Source of the DNA: Bacillota bacterium
Lineage (GTDB): Bacteria > Bacillota > Clostridia > Christensenellales > Aristaeellaceae
Direction of reading: 5' to 3'
DNA length: 64,000 nt
Assembly (NCBI GenBank): GCA_023398575.1
Contig: JAEWSC010000057.1
Span: 14,184-78,183, forward strand
Shown: positions 9,396-17,465 of the stretch, piece after piece
Layout of the letters: each line of letters starts with the position of its first letter
Numbering within the stretch: position 1 is the stretch's first letter
Translations under genes and position numbers: made by a program
The notes under the pieces: model-generated
Seen by the model: only the letters and a program-made list of their open reading frames with translations
Told to the model about the DNA's origin: nothing
The model's database searches: none

Positions 9396-10583
9396 TTATT
9401 TTTTCAAATACTCCGTGACAGATATAGTGTTGATCACTTCCGGCGGATAGGCAGCCTGTTTAAAGCCCAAGATGTATACGGTAGCTTCGGTGTTGTCACC
9501 AATCTCATTGAAAGTGACGTTGGTGGCCAACCCTTGGAAGCCCTTGGTGGCACGGATGGCTGTGGCCACCTGCTCCCGGGTAGGCAGTGCATTGCCATTT
9601 GAAGCGATCGCAGCCTTTACACCGTCAAGCGCCACATTCATGGCGTCATAGCCGTAAGCAGAGAAAGCTTCTGGCGGACGGCCATATTTTTTTGCATAGT
9701 TCTGGGCGAACACCGCACCCGCTTCCGTGGTGGAAATATCAGCCGCCACAGAGGTGTAATAGGTATCGATGACAGACTCGCCGGCAATGTTAACCAGTTC
9801 GGCAGAGTCCATGCCGTCCGGTCCCAGGAAGAGAACGTCAATGCCCTTCTCCTCCAGCTGCTTGATAAGCAAGCCGCCTTCGGGGTAGATACCGCCAAAG
9901 TACACCGCCTCCGCGCCGCTAGCGCGAATCATTTCCTCCACAGCGCTGAAGTCCGCTTCACCAGCAGTGATGCCCTCATAGCCCAGCACAGTGCCGCCGA
10001 TAGCTTCAAAGCGCTTCTTAAACTCATCCGCCACGCCCTGCCCATAAGCAGTTTTGTCTTGGAGGATGAATACGGTCTTGAGCCCTTGGCCGAAAATGAA
10101 GTCCGCGCCGGCAGGGCCTTGCGCATCATCACGGGCACAGATGCGGTTGACGATGGGCAGCCCGCGGTCCGTAACGTCCGTAGCGGTATTAGCGGGCGAA
10201 ACCATAGGCAGCCCGCCTTGGAGATATACTTCAGAGGAAGGAATGGCCACGCCGGAATTGTAGTGGCCAACAATCGCAAGAACATCCTTATCCTCAATCA
10301 ACCGCTGGGCAATACTCACGCCAACCTTGGGGTCGGCCTGGTCATCCTGAGGCGAAAACTGTAAATCGAACCCCAAGCCTTTGAATTCTTCTACGCGCTG
10401 GCTCAGCGCCAATTCAATGCCATTTTTGATGGATTCGCCCATGGCCGACTGGCTGCCAGAAAGCGGTGTGACGCTGGCGATTTTGATGACAGGCAAAGCG
10501 GCACCAGCCATTGCGGGAATGCAGCCGGAAACCATAGTCACCGCAAGGGTCAATGCTACGAGCAAGGGAATGACTCTCTTCAT
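9396..10583 (-). CDS. livK: Branched-chain amino-acid ABC transporter binding lipoprotein (LivJ/LivK type)
   Basis: This encodes 395 residues from the ATG at 10583, which has AAGGAGG 8 bases upstream; a longer in-frame start lacks one. The signal peptide MKRVIPLLVALTL... ends in VSGC, an acceptable lipobox with Cys21 as lipidation site. The mature part is a periplasmic-binding-fold type I protein, opening IKIASVTPLSGSQS and containing DDQADPKVG and VGHYNSG, all typical of the Leu/Ile/Val receptor family. It is the first gene of the operon livK-livH-livM-livG-livF. Confidence 0.92.
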   Translation of the reverse strand: MKRVIPLLVALTLAVTMVSGCIPAMAGAALPVIKIASVTPLSGSQSAMGESIKNGIELALSQRVEEFKGLGFDLQFSPQDDQADPKVGVSIAQRLIEDKDVLAIVGHYNSGVAIPSSEVYLQGGLPMVSPANTATDVTDRGLPIVNRICARDDAQGPAGADFIFGQGLKTVFILQDKTAYGQGVADEFKKRFEAIGGTVLGYEGITAGEADFSAVEEMIRASGAEAVYFGGIYPEGGLLIKQLEEKGIDVLFLGPDGMDSAELVNIAGESVIDTYYTSVAADISTTEAGAVFAQNYAKKYGRPPEAFSAYGYDAMNVALDGVKAAIASNGNALPTREQVATAIRATKGFQGLATNVTFNEIGDNTEATVYILGFKQAAYPPEVINTISVTEYLKK

Positions 10584-10807
10584 GGGATACGCCTCCTTAT
10601 ATATTTTCCTCACCACCGTTCTAGCCGGCCAGTGTGGAAATTTCAAAAAAGCTCCTCAACGCCATGGGGGCTGTTGAGAAGCATCTTTGCTTCCAAAGTA
10701 ATGGTGCTCCGGCTTCATCGCCGTTCTTTGGGCCGTATACTGTATCCACAATTTGAAAGATAACTTTATAATATCTGCAAATCGGCGTTCGCCGCTTTGT
10801 TTTCACA
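10584..10807 (-). promoter_or_regulatory. Structured 5' leader of the liv operon with terminator-like hairpin
   Basis: About 215 bases of transcribed leader lie between the promoter and livK. On the minus strand I see two mutually exclusive small hairpins sharing GAAGCAAAG (CTTTG-GAAG-CAAAG versus GAAGCA-AAGA-TGCTTC). Downstream, a CTCAAC...GTTGAG hairpin is followed by GAGC and six T residues (around 10648-10679). That arrangement suggests transcription attenuation. No T-box or ykkC consensus was found, so the ligand, if any, is unknown. Confidence 0.45.
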
Positions 10808-10836
10808 AGTATACGCCGCAGCATTGTGCTTGTCAA
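10808..10836 (-). promoter_or_regulatory. Consensus promoter of the liv operon
   Basis: On the minus strand TTGACA (10836-10831) and TATACT (10813-10808) are spaced by 17 bases, predicting transcription start near 10801. Confidence 0.8.
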
Positions 10837-11055
10837 GCATAGGATAAGCAGAATTTTGTATCTAGTTTGCTTTTTTGTCTTTGACGATTCATTGACCAAA
10901 TCCTGCATTTTTCGCAAAGAAGCAACGAGAAGTCAGTGCAAGGACTGAATATTTTTTTCGGCGGCAGGAAAATGCTGCATTCGCAAAGAAAAGTATGGCA
11001 TAACAACTATTTTTGACCTGCGCAATCATCACCAAACGTCAAAGGAGTGTGCGCC

Positions 11056-11697
11056 ATGAAAAATTTTGTCATCACAATCGCCCGCGGCTTTGGCAGCGGG
11101 GGCAAGCAAATCGGTTTAAAGATTGCCGGAGATCTAAACATTCGGCTAATGGACAAGGAACTATTGCAGCTGGCTTCCATTGAAAGCGGAATCAATGAGG
11201 AATTATTTGTTCTGGCAGATGAAAAGCTTAATCGACGCCTGTTATTGATGGTGCCTGACCGGGAGCACTACGGTAACGTACTGACGCCTGAAAACAATAA
11301 ATTCGTATCTGATATAAATCTGTTCAATTACCAGGTGAAAATGTTGAGGATGCTCGCCAAGACAGAATCGTTTATCGTCATGGGCAAAGCCGCCAATTAT
11401 GTGCTTAGAGACCTTGACAATGTTGTGAGTGTAAACATTCAGGCGCCCTTTGATTATTGCGTCAAAACGATCATGGAGCGCTCGAATATGACGGAAAAGG
11501 AGGCTGCCCAGGCAGTTCGCCGTACGGACAAATACCGCTCCGACTATCACAAGTACTATACAGGTGAAAACTGGAAGGATGCCGTCCATTATGATCTGTG
11601 CTTGAACAGCGCCAGCATCGGCTGGGATAATTGTGCTGAAGTCATCAAGCATGCGGTACAAACCAAGCTAGGCATCGATTTACAGAAGCATACGTGA
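11056..11697 (+). CDS. Cytidylate kinase-like protein (PF13189)
   Basis: This encodes 213 residues from the ATG at 11056 with AAAGGAG 8 bases upstream; a GTG three codons earlier overlaps that site. It begins with the nucleotide-binding loop ITIARGFGSGGKQIG, a variant P-loop characteristic of the cytidylate-kinase-like family of Bacillota, followed by D-K-E-L-L and a C-terminal RRTDKYRSDYHKYYTG segment resembling the family lid region. True Cmk has a somewhat different P-loop and length, so phosphorylation of CMP is not assured. The gene is alone, with no neighbour hinting at its role. Confidence 0.8.
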   Translation: MKNFVITIARGFGSGGKQIGLKIAGDLNIRLMDKELLQLASIESGINEELFVLADEKLNRRLLLMVPDREHYGNVLTPENNKFVSDINLFNYQVKMLRMLAKTESFIVMGKAANYVLRDLDNVVSVNIQAPFDYCVKTIMERSNMTEKEAAQAVRRTDKYRSDYHKYYTGENWKDAVHYDLCLNSASIGWDNCAEVIKHAVQTKLGIDLQKHT

Positions 11698-11801
11698 TCC
11701 GCAAATCAGTAATGTGCCTATGGCAGACCATGCAGAACAACCTCAACGGCATGTGCTGCATAGCTTATAGTACAGAAAAGTGATAAGAAAAAAGGCGCAA
11801 C

Positions 11802-12797
11802 ATGAAACAATTTACGATTGAACAAAAGATGGACGATCTCTATTTGAATAATGATCAAATGAAGCGCTTTAACGGCTATATTCTCATTCAAAAAGACGAG
11901 GAAGAACTACTGCACAAAGGCTTTGGTGTATCCGACTGTACAACAGGCGCAGATTTCGATCGAGACACAATATTCCTGATTGGTTCAATGACAAAGGTGT
12001 TTACGTCCGTAAGCATCCTGATGCTTGAGATGCAGGGACTGCTCAACACAGACGACTGTTTTGGTAAATATATGCCGCAACATCACAAGGCATCAAACGT
12101 TACCATCGGGCAGCTTCTCAGCCACACCTCAGGCATCCCTGATTACTGGAATCGGGTGGGAATATCCAGCATTGACTATAACGATGCAAATGATATTTAC
12201 AGGTTCATCATGGATTTTGAGCTTGCAGAAAAACCGGGAGAAATGTTCCAGTACTGCAACTCAAATTACCTTATCCTTGCTATACTGATTGAAACTATTA
12301 CAGGCATGAGCTATGAAGCATTTCTCAGGGAAAATATCCTTTCTCCGCTGCACATGCACCGCACCGGGGTAATCCCTGACCACCACCAATTTGACCGGGT
12401 AGCCATAGGTTATAAAACGCTGCTCCCAATGCCCAAAGAAGCGGCTAAGCCGGAAAATACGATCATCTTTGGCAATATGCTAGGGGCTGGCTGCCTGTTT
12501 TCCACAGCAAGCGACCTTGCGAAATTTGGATCCGCGCTTTTTGATGGCAAATTGCTTTCTTCCGGCAGTCTGGAGAAGATGCTCAAACCAAACCTTGGCG
12601 GATACGGATATGGCTGGTTTATTGAAAGAGATAAAGTGTGGCTTGGTGGAGATATCGTCGGTTTCAGTACAAGAATGACCCGCTATTTATCTGATGGGAC
12701 AATGGTTATTACACTATGCAACGTGGATGGCAAAAAGGAAGCTCATATGGGGCACTTTTCTAGCTTTATTGAAGAATGCCTTTTTGCCGAACCGTAG
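11802..12797 (+). CDS. Beta-lactamase-family serine hydrolase (class C fold)
   Basis: This encodes 331 residues with no signal peptide, so it is probably cytoplasmic. The catalytic motif SMTK (Ser62, Lys65), the second motif Y-C-N (Tyr151-Asn153) and the LLSHTSGIPDYW segment place it in PF00144, which includes esterases, D-aminopeptidases and penicillin-binding-like proteins. The C-terminal motif expected near residue 240-290 (GGYGYGWF) is present. Substrate is unknown; nothing supports a role as an antibiotic-resistance enzyme. The ribosome-binding site (AAAAGGCG) is weak. Confidence 0.85.
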   Translation: MKQFTIEQKMDDLYLNNDQMKRFNGYILIQKDEEELLHKGFGVSDCTTGADFDRDTIFLIGSMTKVFTSVSILMLEMQGLLNTDDCFGKYMPQHHKASNVTIGQLLSHTSGIPDYWNRVGISSIDYNDANDIYRFIMDFELAEKPGEMFQYCNSNYLILAILIETITGMSYEAFLRENILSPLHMHRTGVIPDHHQFDRVAIGYKTLLPMPKEAAKPENTIIFGNMLGAGCLFSTASDLAKFGSALFDGKLLSSGSLEKMLKPNLGGYGYGWFIERDKVWLGGDIVGFSTRMTRYLSDGTMVITLCNVDGKKEAHMGHFSSFIEECLFAEP

Positions 12798-12921
12798 AAG
12801 AGTCTATTCACTTCAAACTCTCGCGCTGTCTCGCTGTAACTCAACCCTTTTTCCCGTTTGTTCCTATCACGTGCTGCTTGAACCCCGCCGTATACCTTTT
12901 GTTCGGCACCCCTTTTGGCAT

Positions 12922-12970
12922 AAAAAAACCCAGAAGTTATTTACAGTATACCATACTGTCTAACTTTGGG
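12922..12970 (-). terminator. Terminator of the AraC regulator
   Basis: On the minus strand CCCAAAGTTAGACAGTAT pairs with ATACTGTAAATAACTTCTGGG around a three-base loop, followed by seven T residues. Confidence 0.85.
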
Positions 12971-13001
12971 GGTGCAGTTCACAAGCAGGTGCGCCTTCTT
13001 T

Positions 13002-13820
13002 TCATTTTCTTTCCCGGAACTGGGTGGGCGTCATCCCCAGCTCGTTACGAAACACATCGCCCATACGCGCCGCGCCGGAAAACCCGGATGACAGCGCCAC
13101 TGCCTTGAGCGGTAGCTCAGTTGTATGCAGCAGCGTCTGGGCCTGGGCAAGGCGCATGCTCAATAGAATCTGTTGGGGCGACCGGCCATCATGCTTCACA
13201 AAGATACGAAAAAGCTGCGAACGGCTAAGCCCCACATAGGCTGCCACATCGGCAATTTGAAGATCCCGCTGGAAATTGCTTTCCATATACCAATACGCCC
13301 GCTGGTAGTACCGCTCGCCTGCTGATAGCAGCCATTTTCCGCTTTGCGGCTGGGCAACCTGCACAAGCCAGGCAATCAGGCGGCAGAGTCCTCCGGCTGC
13401 CGCCATATCTCTTTCATCCAGCACGGCTGAATCCTCGTAAATGTCTCGAATGACCCGTGTAACCCTGCCTGCGTATTCTCCCATGGCAATGACAGGGGCA
13501 TGCTGCGTAACCGGCAACTTTTGCATCCACTCCTCTGCGGCCTGGCCCGCAAAGCCAACCCAATCATATTCCCATGGTTCCTGCATATCCGCAGTATAAA
13601 CCGTAATCTCATCTGGAAAGATCATAAACCCCTGGCCGGCCTGCACATCAAAACGTCCGCATCGATTTTCAATTACGCCGCGACCTTTTCTCACCACATG
13701 TAATAAGTAGTAGTCTCGAACTGCGGGTCCAAAGCGGTGGCCCGGCTCACAGGTTTCATGGCCGCAATCTCGTAGATGCAGGCTTTTGTCTTTTTGTATA
13801 GGGAAATTTCGATATTCCAC
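13002..13820 (-). CDS. AraC-family regulator, likely activator of the divergent GH4 gene
   Basis: A GTG start at 13820 follows GAGGGGG by about 8 bases and gives 272 residues, the normal AraC length; upstream ATG codons would add 34 hydrophobic residues without a ribosome-binding site. The N-terminal ~150 residues are a cupin-like sugar-sensing domain (HVVRKGRGVIENRCGRF). Residues ~170-272 hold two helix-turn-helix units, with DVAAYVGLSRSQLFRIF and the C-terminal GFSGAARMGDVFRNELGMTP-x-x-F signature. It is transcribed divergently from the alpha-galactosidase, with three direct repeats between them that could be its operator. Confidence 0.88.
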   Translation of the reverse strand: MEYRNFPIQKDKSLHLRDCGHETCEPGHRFGPAVRDYYLLHVVRKGRGVIENRCGRFDVQAGQGFMIFPDEITVYTADMQEPWEYDWVGFAGQAAEEWMQKLPVTQHAPVIAMGEYAGRVTRVIRDIYEDSAVLDERDMAAAGGLCRLIAWLVQVAQPQSGKWLLSAGERYYQRAYWYMESNFQRDLQIADVAAYVGLSRSQLFRIFVKHDGRSPQQILLSMRLAQAQTLLHTTELPLKAVALSSGFSGAARMGDVFRNELGMTPTQFRERK

Positions 13821-13844
13821 TCGCCCATCCCCCTCATTTATTGA

Positions 13845-13931
13845 ATGCAACATAACAAGCATATTATGCAACAGATGAATCTTGTAATCAATAGGTATAA
13901 TGAATATACTTATATACATCATGCAACATAA
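13845..13931. promoter_or_regulatory. GH4/AraC divergent control region with three ATGCAACA direct repeats
   Basis: ATGCAACATAA occurs at 13845-13855 and 13921-13931, and ATGCAACAGAT at 13866-13876. The first two are 21 bases apart, as expected for AraC proteins on one DNA face. A TATAAT at 13896-13901 drives the GH4 gene; its -35 region (13873-13878, AGATGA) is poor and overlaps the second repeat, fitting activator-dependent transcription. The third repeat abuts the GH4 ribosome-binding site. Confidence 0.5.
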
Positions 13932-13946
13932 GGGGAGGATTTTTCC

Positions 13947-15254
13947 ATGGCCAAAATTACGTTCATGGGCGCGGGTTCCAGCGTTTTTGCCAAGAACGTG
14001 CTGGGCGACAGCATGCTGACGCCGGCACTTAGCGACGCGGTGATCGCGCTATATGACATCGATCCCGAACGGCTAAAGGAATCACAGCTCATGCTGGATA
14101 CCATCAACCGCAACCATGGCGGCAAAGCCACCATCAAGGCCTATCTTGGCGTTGAGAACCGCAAAGAAGCGCTGCGCGGCGCTAATTATGTCGTCAATGC
14201 TATTCAAGTGGGCGGATACGAGCCCTGCACGGTCACAGATTTTGAAATCCCCAAGAAATTTGGTTTGAAGCAAACCATCGGCGATACACTGGGCATCGGC
14301 GGCATCTTCCGCGGCCTGCGCACCATCCCCGTCATGCTGGATTTCGCCAGGGACATGGAAGAGGTTTGCCCCAACGCCTGGTTCTTGAATTACACCAACC
14401 CCATGTGCATGCTCACCGGCGCCATGCTGCGTTTAACGCCCATCAAGACCGTCGGTTTATGCCACAGCGTACAGGGCTGTGTGCCTGATCTGCTCAAGAA
14501 TCTTGGCATGACCTACGACCCCAAAATGCAGTGGCTCATCGCCGGCATCAACCACCAGGCTTGGCTGCTGTCCCTGACACAGGATGGAAAAGACCTGTAT
14601 CCCGAGGTCAAGAGCCGCGCGGCAGCCCGCACGGAAAAGCACGGCGATATGGTGCGCTATGAAATCATGAAGCGCTTTGGCTACTATGTTACCGAGTCCA
14701 GCGAGCACAATGCGGAATATATGCCCTTCTTTATCAAGGACAAATATCCCGAGCTGATTGAGCGTTTCAACATCCCTCTGGATGAATACCCCCGCCGCTG
14801 CGTAGAGCAGATCAAAAGGTGGGGCGCCCAGCGTGATGCGCTGCTAAACAACCAGGAACTTAAACACGAGCGTTCTCACGAGTATGCCAGCTATATCATG
14901 GAGGCCATGGAGACCAACGTTCCCTACAAAATCGGCGGCAACGTGCTGAACAACGGCCTGATTACCAACCTGCCTCAAAATGCCGTCGTGGAAGTTTCCT
15001 GCCTGGTGGATGCCAGCGGCGTGACTCCCACCTATGTGGGCGATCTGCCGGAACAGTGTGCCGCCATGAACCGCACCAACATCAATGTGCAGCTGTTAAC
15101 CATTGAGGCCGCCCGCACCCTGAAGAAGGAATACATCTACCACGCCGCCATGATGGATCCCCACTGCCAGAGCGAGCTTTCCATGGATGACATCATAGCT
15201 ATGTGCGATGAACTGATCAAAGCCCATGAAGGCTGGCTGCCGGAATACCACTAA
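13947..15254 (+). CDS. melA: GH4 alpha-galactosidase (MelA type)
   Basis: This encodes 435 residues, the family length. The N-terminal Rossmann motif GAGSSVFAKN (8-17) binds NAD+, and DTLGIGGIFRGLRT (113-126), NYTNPM (148-153), CHSVQ (Cys172, His173) and INHQAW (His203) are GH4 signatures; Cys172 and His203 are the expected Mn2+ ligands. GH4 enzymes work by NAD-dependent oxidation at C3, elimination and re-addition. The CHSVQ type corresponds to alpha-galactosidases or alpha-glucosidases; alpha-galactosidase is favoured, but a galacturonidase-like specificity is not excluded. It is cytoplasmic and has no adjacent transporter. Confidence 0.88.
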   Translation: MAKITFMGAGSSVFAKNVLGDSMLTPALSDAVIALYDIDPERLKESQLMLDTINRNHGGKATIKAYLGVENRKEALRGANYVVNAIQVGGYEPCTVTDFEIPKKFGLKQTIGDTLGIGGIFRGLRTIPVMLDFARDMEEVCPNAWFLNYTNPMCMLTGAMLRLTPIKTVGLCHSVQGCVPDLLKNLGMTYDPKMQWLIAGINHQAWLLSLTQDGKDLYPEVKSRAAARTEKHGDMVRYEIMKRFGYYVTESSEHNAEYMPFFIKDKYPELIERFNIPLDEYPRRCVEQIKRWGAQRDALLNNQELKHERSHEYASYIMEAMETNVPYKIGGNVLNNGLITNLPQNAVVEVSCLVDASGVTPTYVGDLPEQCAAMNRTNINVQLLTIEAARTLKKEYIYHAAMMDPHCQSELSMDDIIAMCDELIKAHEGWLPEYH

Positions 15255-15292
15255 GGCACATTCCCCAATAATATCTTCATCGTCATTCCATC

Positions 15293-15328
15293 AAGCGCAT
15301 CATGTCCATCATGGTGCGCTTTTTTTTC
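15293..15328 (+). terminator. Terminator of the GH4 gene
   Basis: AAGCGCA pairs with TGCGCTT and an inner CATG/CATG stem, followed by eight T residues. Confidence 0.9.
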
Positions 15329-15464
15329 GTCTGTTCAAACGCCAAGCCCAGTTTTTTCACGCTATTATAAGCAAAATTTTATCAAACTTCTGTTCAAATG
15401 AATAATTATACGATATAATGAAAGCGGTTGCCAAAATAATAACAAAAGAACGGAGAGCACATTA

Positions 15465-17393
15465 ATGAACGGCAAGAACAAAACGACGGCTATGATTTTA
15501 TCTGTTTTATTGCTGCTGAGCGCACTTATTCCCGCCTCAGCACAAACCTACACAGCCGGCGAGTACACCTCGACAACTCAGGGGTTTGGCGGGGACGTAA
15601 GCGTAACCATGACATTTGATGGCTTAACCATAACCGCTGTAAAAGCGGTTGGCGCAAACGAAACAGAGGGCGTGGGCAGCAAGGCCATCGATCAACTGCC
15701 TGACCTTATTTTATCCGCCCAATCAGCTCAGGTAGATGTGGTAGCAGGAGCAACCCTTACCAGCAAAGCCGTATTGGAAGCCGCCGATGCCTGTATCGCC
15801 CAGGCAAAGGGAGAAAAAATGGAAGACGGCGTACTGGCAAAGGGCACCTACACGGCGAAAGCAGCCGGCTTCTATGGGCCTTTTGATGTAACGGTTACTG
15901 TGTCAGATACTGCCATTGAGGATATAGCGGTAGGCGAAAATGCCGAAACGCCTGCCCTTGGCGGCCAGGCCATGGAGATCATGAAGGCGGAAATGATCGC
16001 CAACAACACCGGCCTGGTGGATAGTGTATCTGGTGCTACCCTTACCAGCGCCGCCTTCCGCAACGCGGTAACAGATGCCTTAAAGAACGCCAGCGCACCT
16101 GCCGCCATGCTCAGCGCACCTGCTGCCAAAGAAAAGGCTGAAGAAACAGTCTCCACCCAGGTGGTAGTTATTGGTGCTGGCGCAGCCGGCTATGCCGCTG
16201 CCATTACAGCACGGGAGGCCGGTGCAGACGTCATTCTGCTGGAAAAGCAAGGCGTTGTTGGCGGCTCCACCGTACTCTCTGCAGGCATTGTGTATGCCGC
16301 GCTCAGCGAAGAGGACATTCCCACCATGGTGGATTATTACATGACGCGCGCTGAAGGCAAAGCAGATAAAGACCAACTCACCTATTTTGCCGAAAATTCC
16401 ATGAAGACCATTGCCTGGCTGAACGAAGCTGGCGTGCAGTGGATGTTTGCCGCCCCCACCGGCACCGCACCGGAAGCCCGCGGGAATTTTGCCATGAACA
16501 TTACCGGCCAGAGCTTGGTCCTGCCATTGGCCGAAAAGGCAGAAAAGCTGGGCGTCAAGCTGTACCTGAACACCAAAGCGACCGAACTGGTGATGGATGA
16601 AAGTGGCGCTGTAAAGGGTGTGAAGGCCGAAGGAAAAACGGCGAATTACACCTTTGAAGCAAACTCTGTAGTCATCGCAACCGGCGGCTTTGATGCCAGC
16701 GAAGAACTGAAAGCACAGTATGCCCCCATCGCCAAAGGCGATTTCCCCCTTTCCTCCAAAGGCAACGTGGGCGAAGGCTTGGTTATGGGCATGGCCGCCG
16801 GCGCAGATACCCTGTTTAACGGCAGCGTGATCGGATTTGAAGTTGTGGATGGCAGCCTGCCCAACACTGGTATGAGCGGTTCCGCCATGAGCGCCAACGC
16901 CTACACCACAGGCGATGGAACCTTTATCAGCTTAACCGCCGATTATCCCATCACCTATGCAGCACTCAAGGCTTCCGGTGCTGACTCGTTCTATGGCCTG
17001 TACGATATGAACGGTGCAGCCAGCGCTGATCCCGCTGTGGCAGCCGGTTTTGGCTTTAAGGCTGATACAATTGAGGAATTGGCCGCAGCCTGCGGCGCAG
17101 ATGCGCAGAAGCTTACAGAATCTTTTGCGCAAGCCAACCTGGCTGCCGCCCCGTATTATGCTGTTGTGGTAAAGCCTGCCACTATCGGGTCTATGGGCGG
17201 TCTGAAAATCAATACAAAAGCAGAAGTGCTCAAGGCTGACGGTACCGCTATTACCGGCTTGTACGCGGCCGGCGAAGTTGCAAACGGCGGCTTCTACTAT
17301 CAGCAGTACCCTGCCTCCGGCTCCTCCATTTCTCTGGCCTTGACTTACGGCAGAGAAGCCGGCGCTAACGCAGCCGCCTTGTCCATGAAGTAA
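15465..17393 (+). CDS. Secreted flavoprotein reductase with two FMN-binding domains and a FAD domain
   Basis: This encodes 642 residues. After a signal peptide without lipobox (cleaved near ASAQ), two FMN_bind domains follow: DVVAGATLTS (91-100) and DSVSGATLTS (186-195). These match the ApbE flavinylation motif, with Thr99 and Thr194 as expected FMN-attachment residues. The rest is a fumarate-reductase-like FAD domain, starting VVVIGAGAAGYAA (233-245), with EKQGVVGGST and a C-terminal GLYAAGEVANGG segment. The family includes extracellular fumarate, urocanate and other alkene reductases used as terminal electron acceptors. The substrate is undetermined. A TATAAT at 15414-15419 lies upstream. 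No ApbE gene is in the window. Confidence 0.88.
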   Translation: MNGKNKTTAMILSVLLLLSALIPASAQTYTAGEYTSTTQGFGGDVSVTMTFDGLTITAVKAVGANETEGVGSKAIDQLPDLILSAQSAQVDVVAGATLTSKAVLEAADACIAQAKGEKMEDGVLAKGTYTAKAAGFYGPFDVTVTVSDTAIEDIAVGENAETPALGGQAMEIMKAEMIANNTGLVDSVSGATLTSAAFRNAVTDALKNASAPAAMLSAPAAKEKAEETVSTQVVVIGAGAAGYAAAITAREAGADVILLEKQGVVGGSTVLSAGIVYAALSEEDIPTMVDYYMTRAEGKADKDQLTYFAENSMKTIAWLNEAGVQWMFAAPTGTAPEARGNFAMNITGQSLVLPLAEKAEKLGVKLYLNTKATELVMDESGAVKGVKAEGKTANYTFEANSVVIATGGFDASEELKAQYAPIAKGDFPLSSKGNVGEGLVMGMAAGADTLFNGSVIGFEVVDGSLPNTGMSGSAMSANAYTTGDGTFISLTADYPITYAALKASGADSFYGLYDMNGAASADPAVAAGFGFKADTIEELAAACGADAQKLTESFAQANLAAAPYYAVVVKPATIGSMGGLKINTKAEVLKADGTAITGLYAAGEVANGGFYYQQYPASGSSISLALTYGREAGANAAALSMK

Positions 17394-17415
17394 GAAGGTT
17401 TTCTCTTATAGGGAA

Positions 17416-17450
17416 AGACACGCCTTGCAATCAGCTTGCAGGGCGTGTCT
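17416..17450. terminator. Stem-loop between flavoprotein and GH112 gene
   Basis: AGACACGCC pairs with GGCGTGTCT, with an inner TGCAA/TTGCA stem. The genes on either side converge; the T-tract is weak on both strands. Confidence 0.65.
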
Positions 17451-17465
17451 CTATATTGGGAATGA

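Noticed and set aside
10584..10807. T-box or ykkC-type riboswitch in the liv leader
   Set aside because: I could not find the T-box AGGGTGGNACCGCG sequence or the ykkC conserved core; only generic hairpins are visible.
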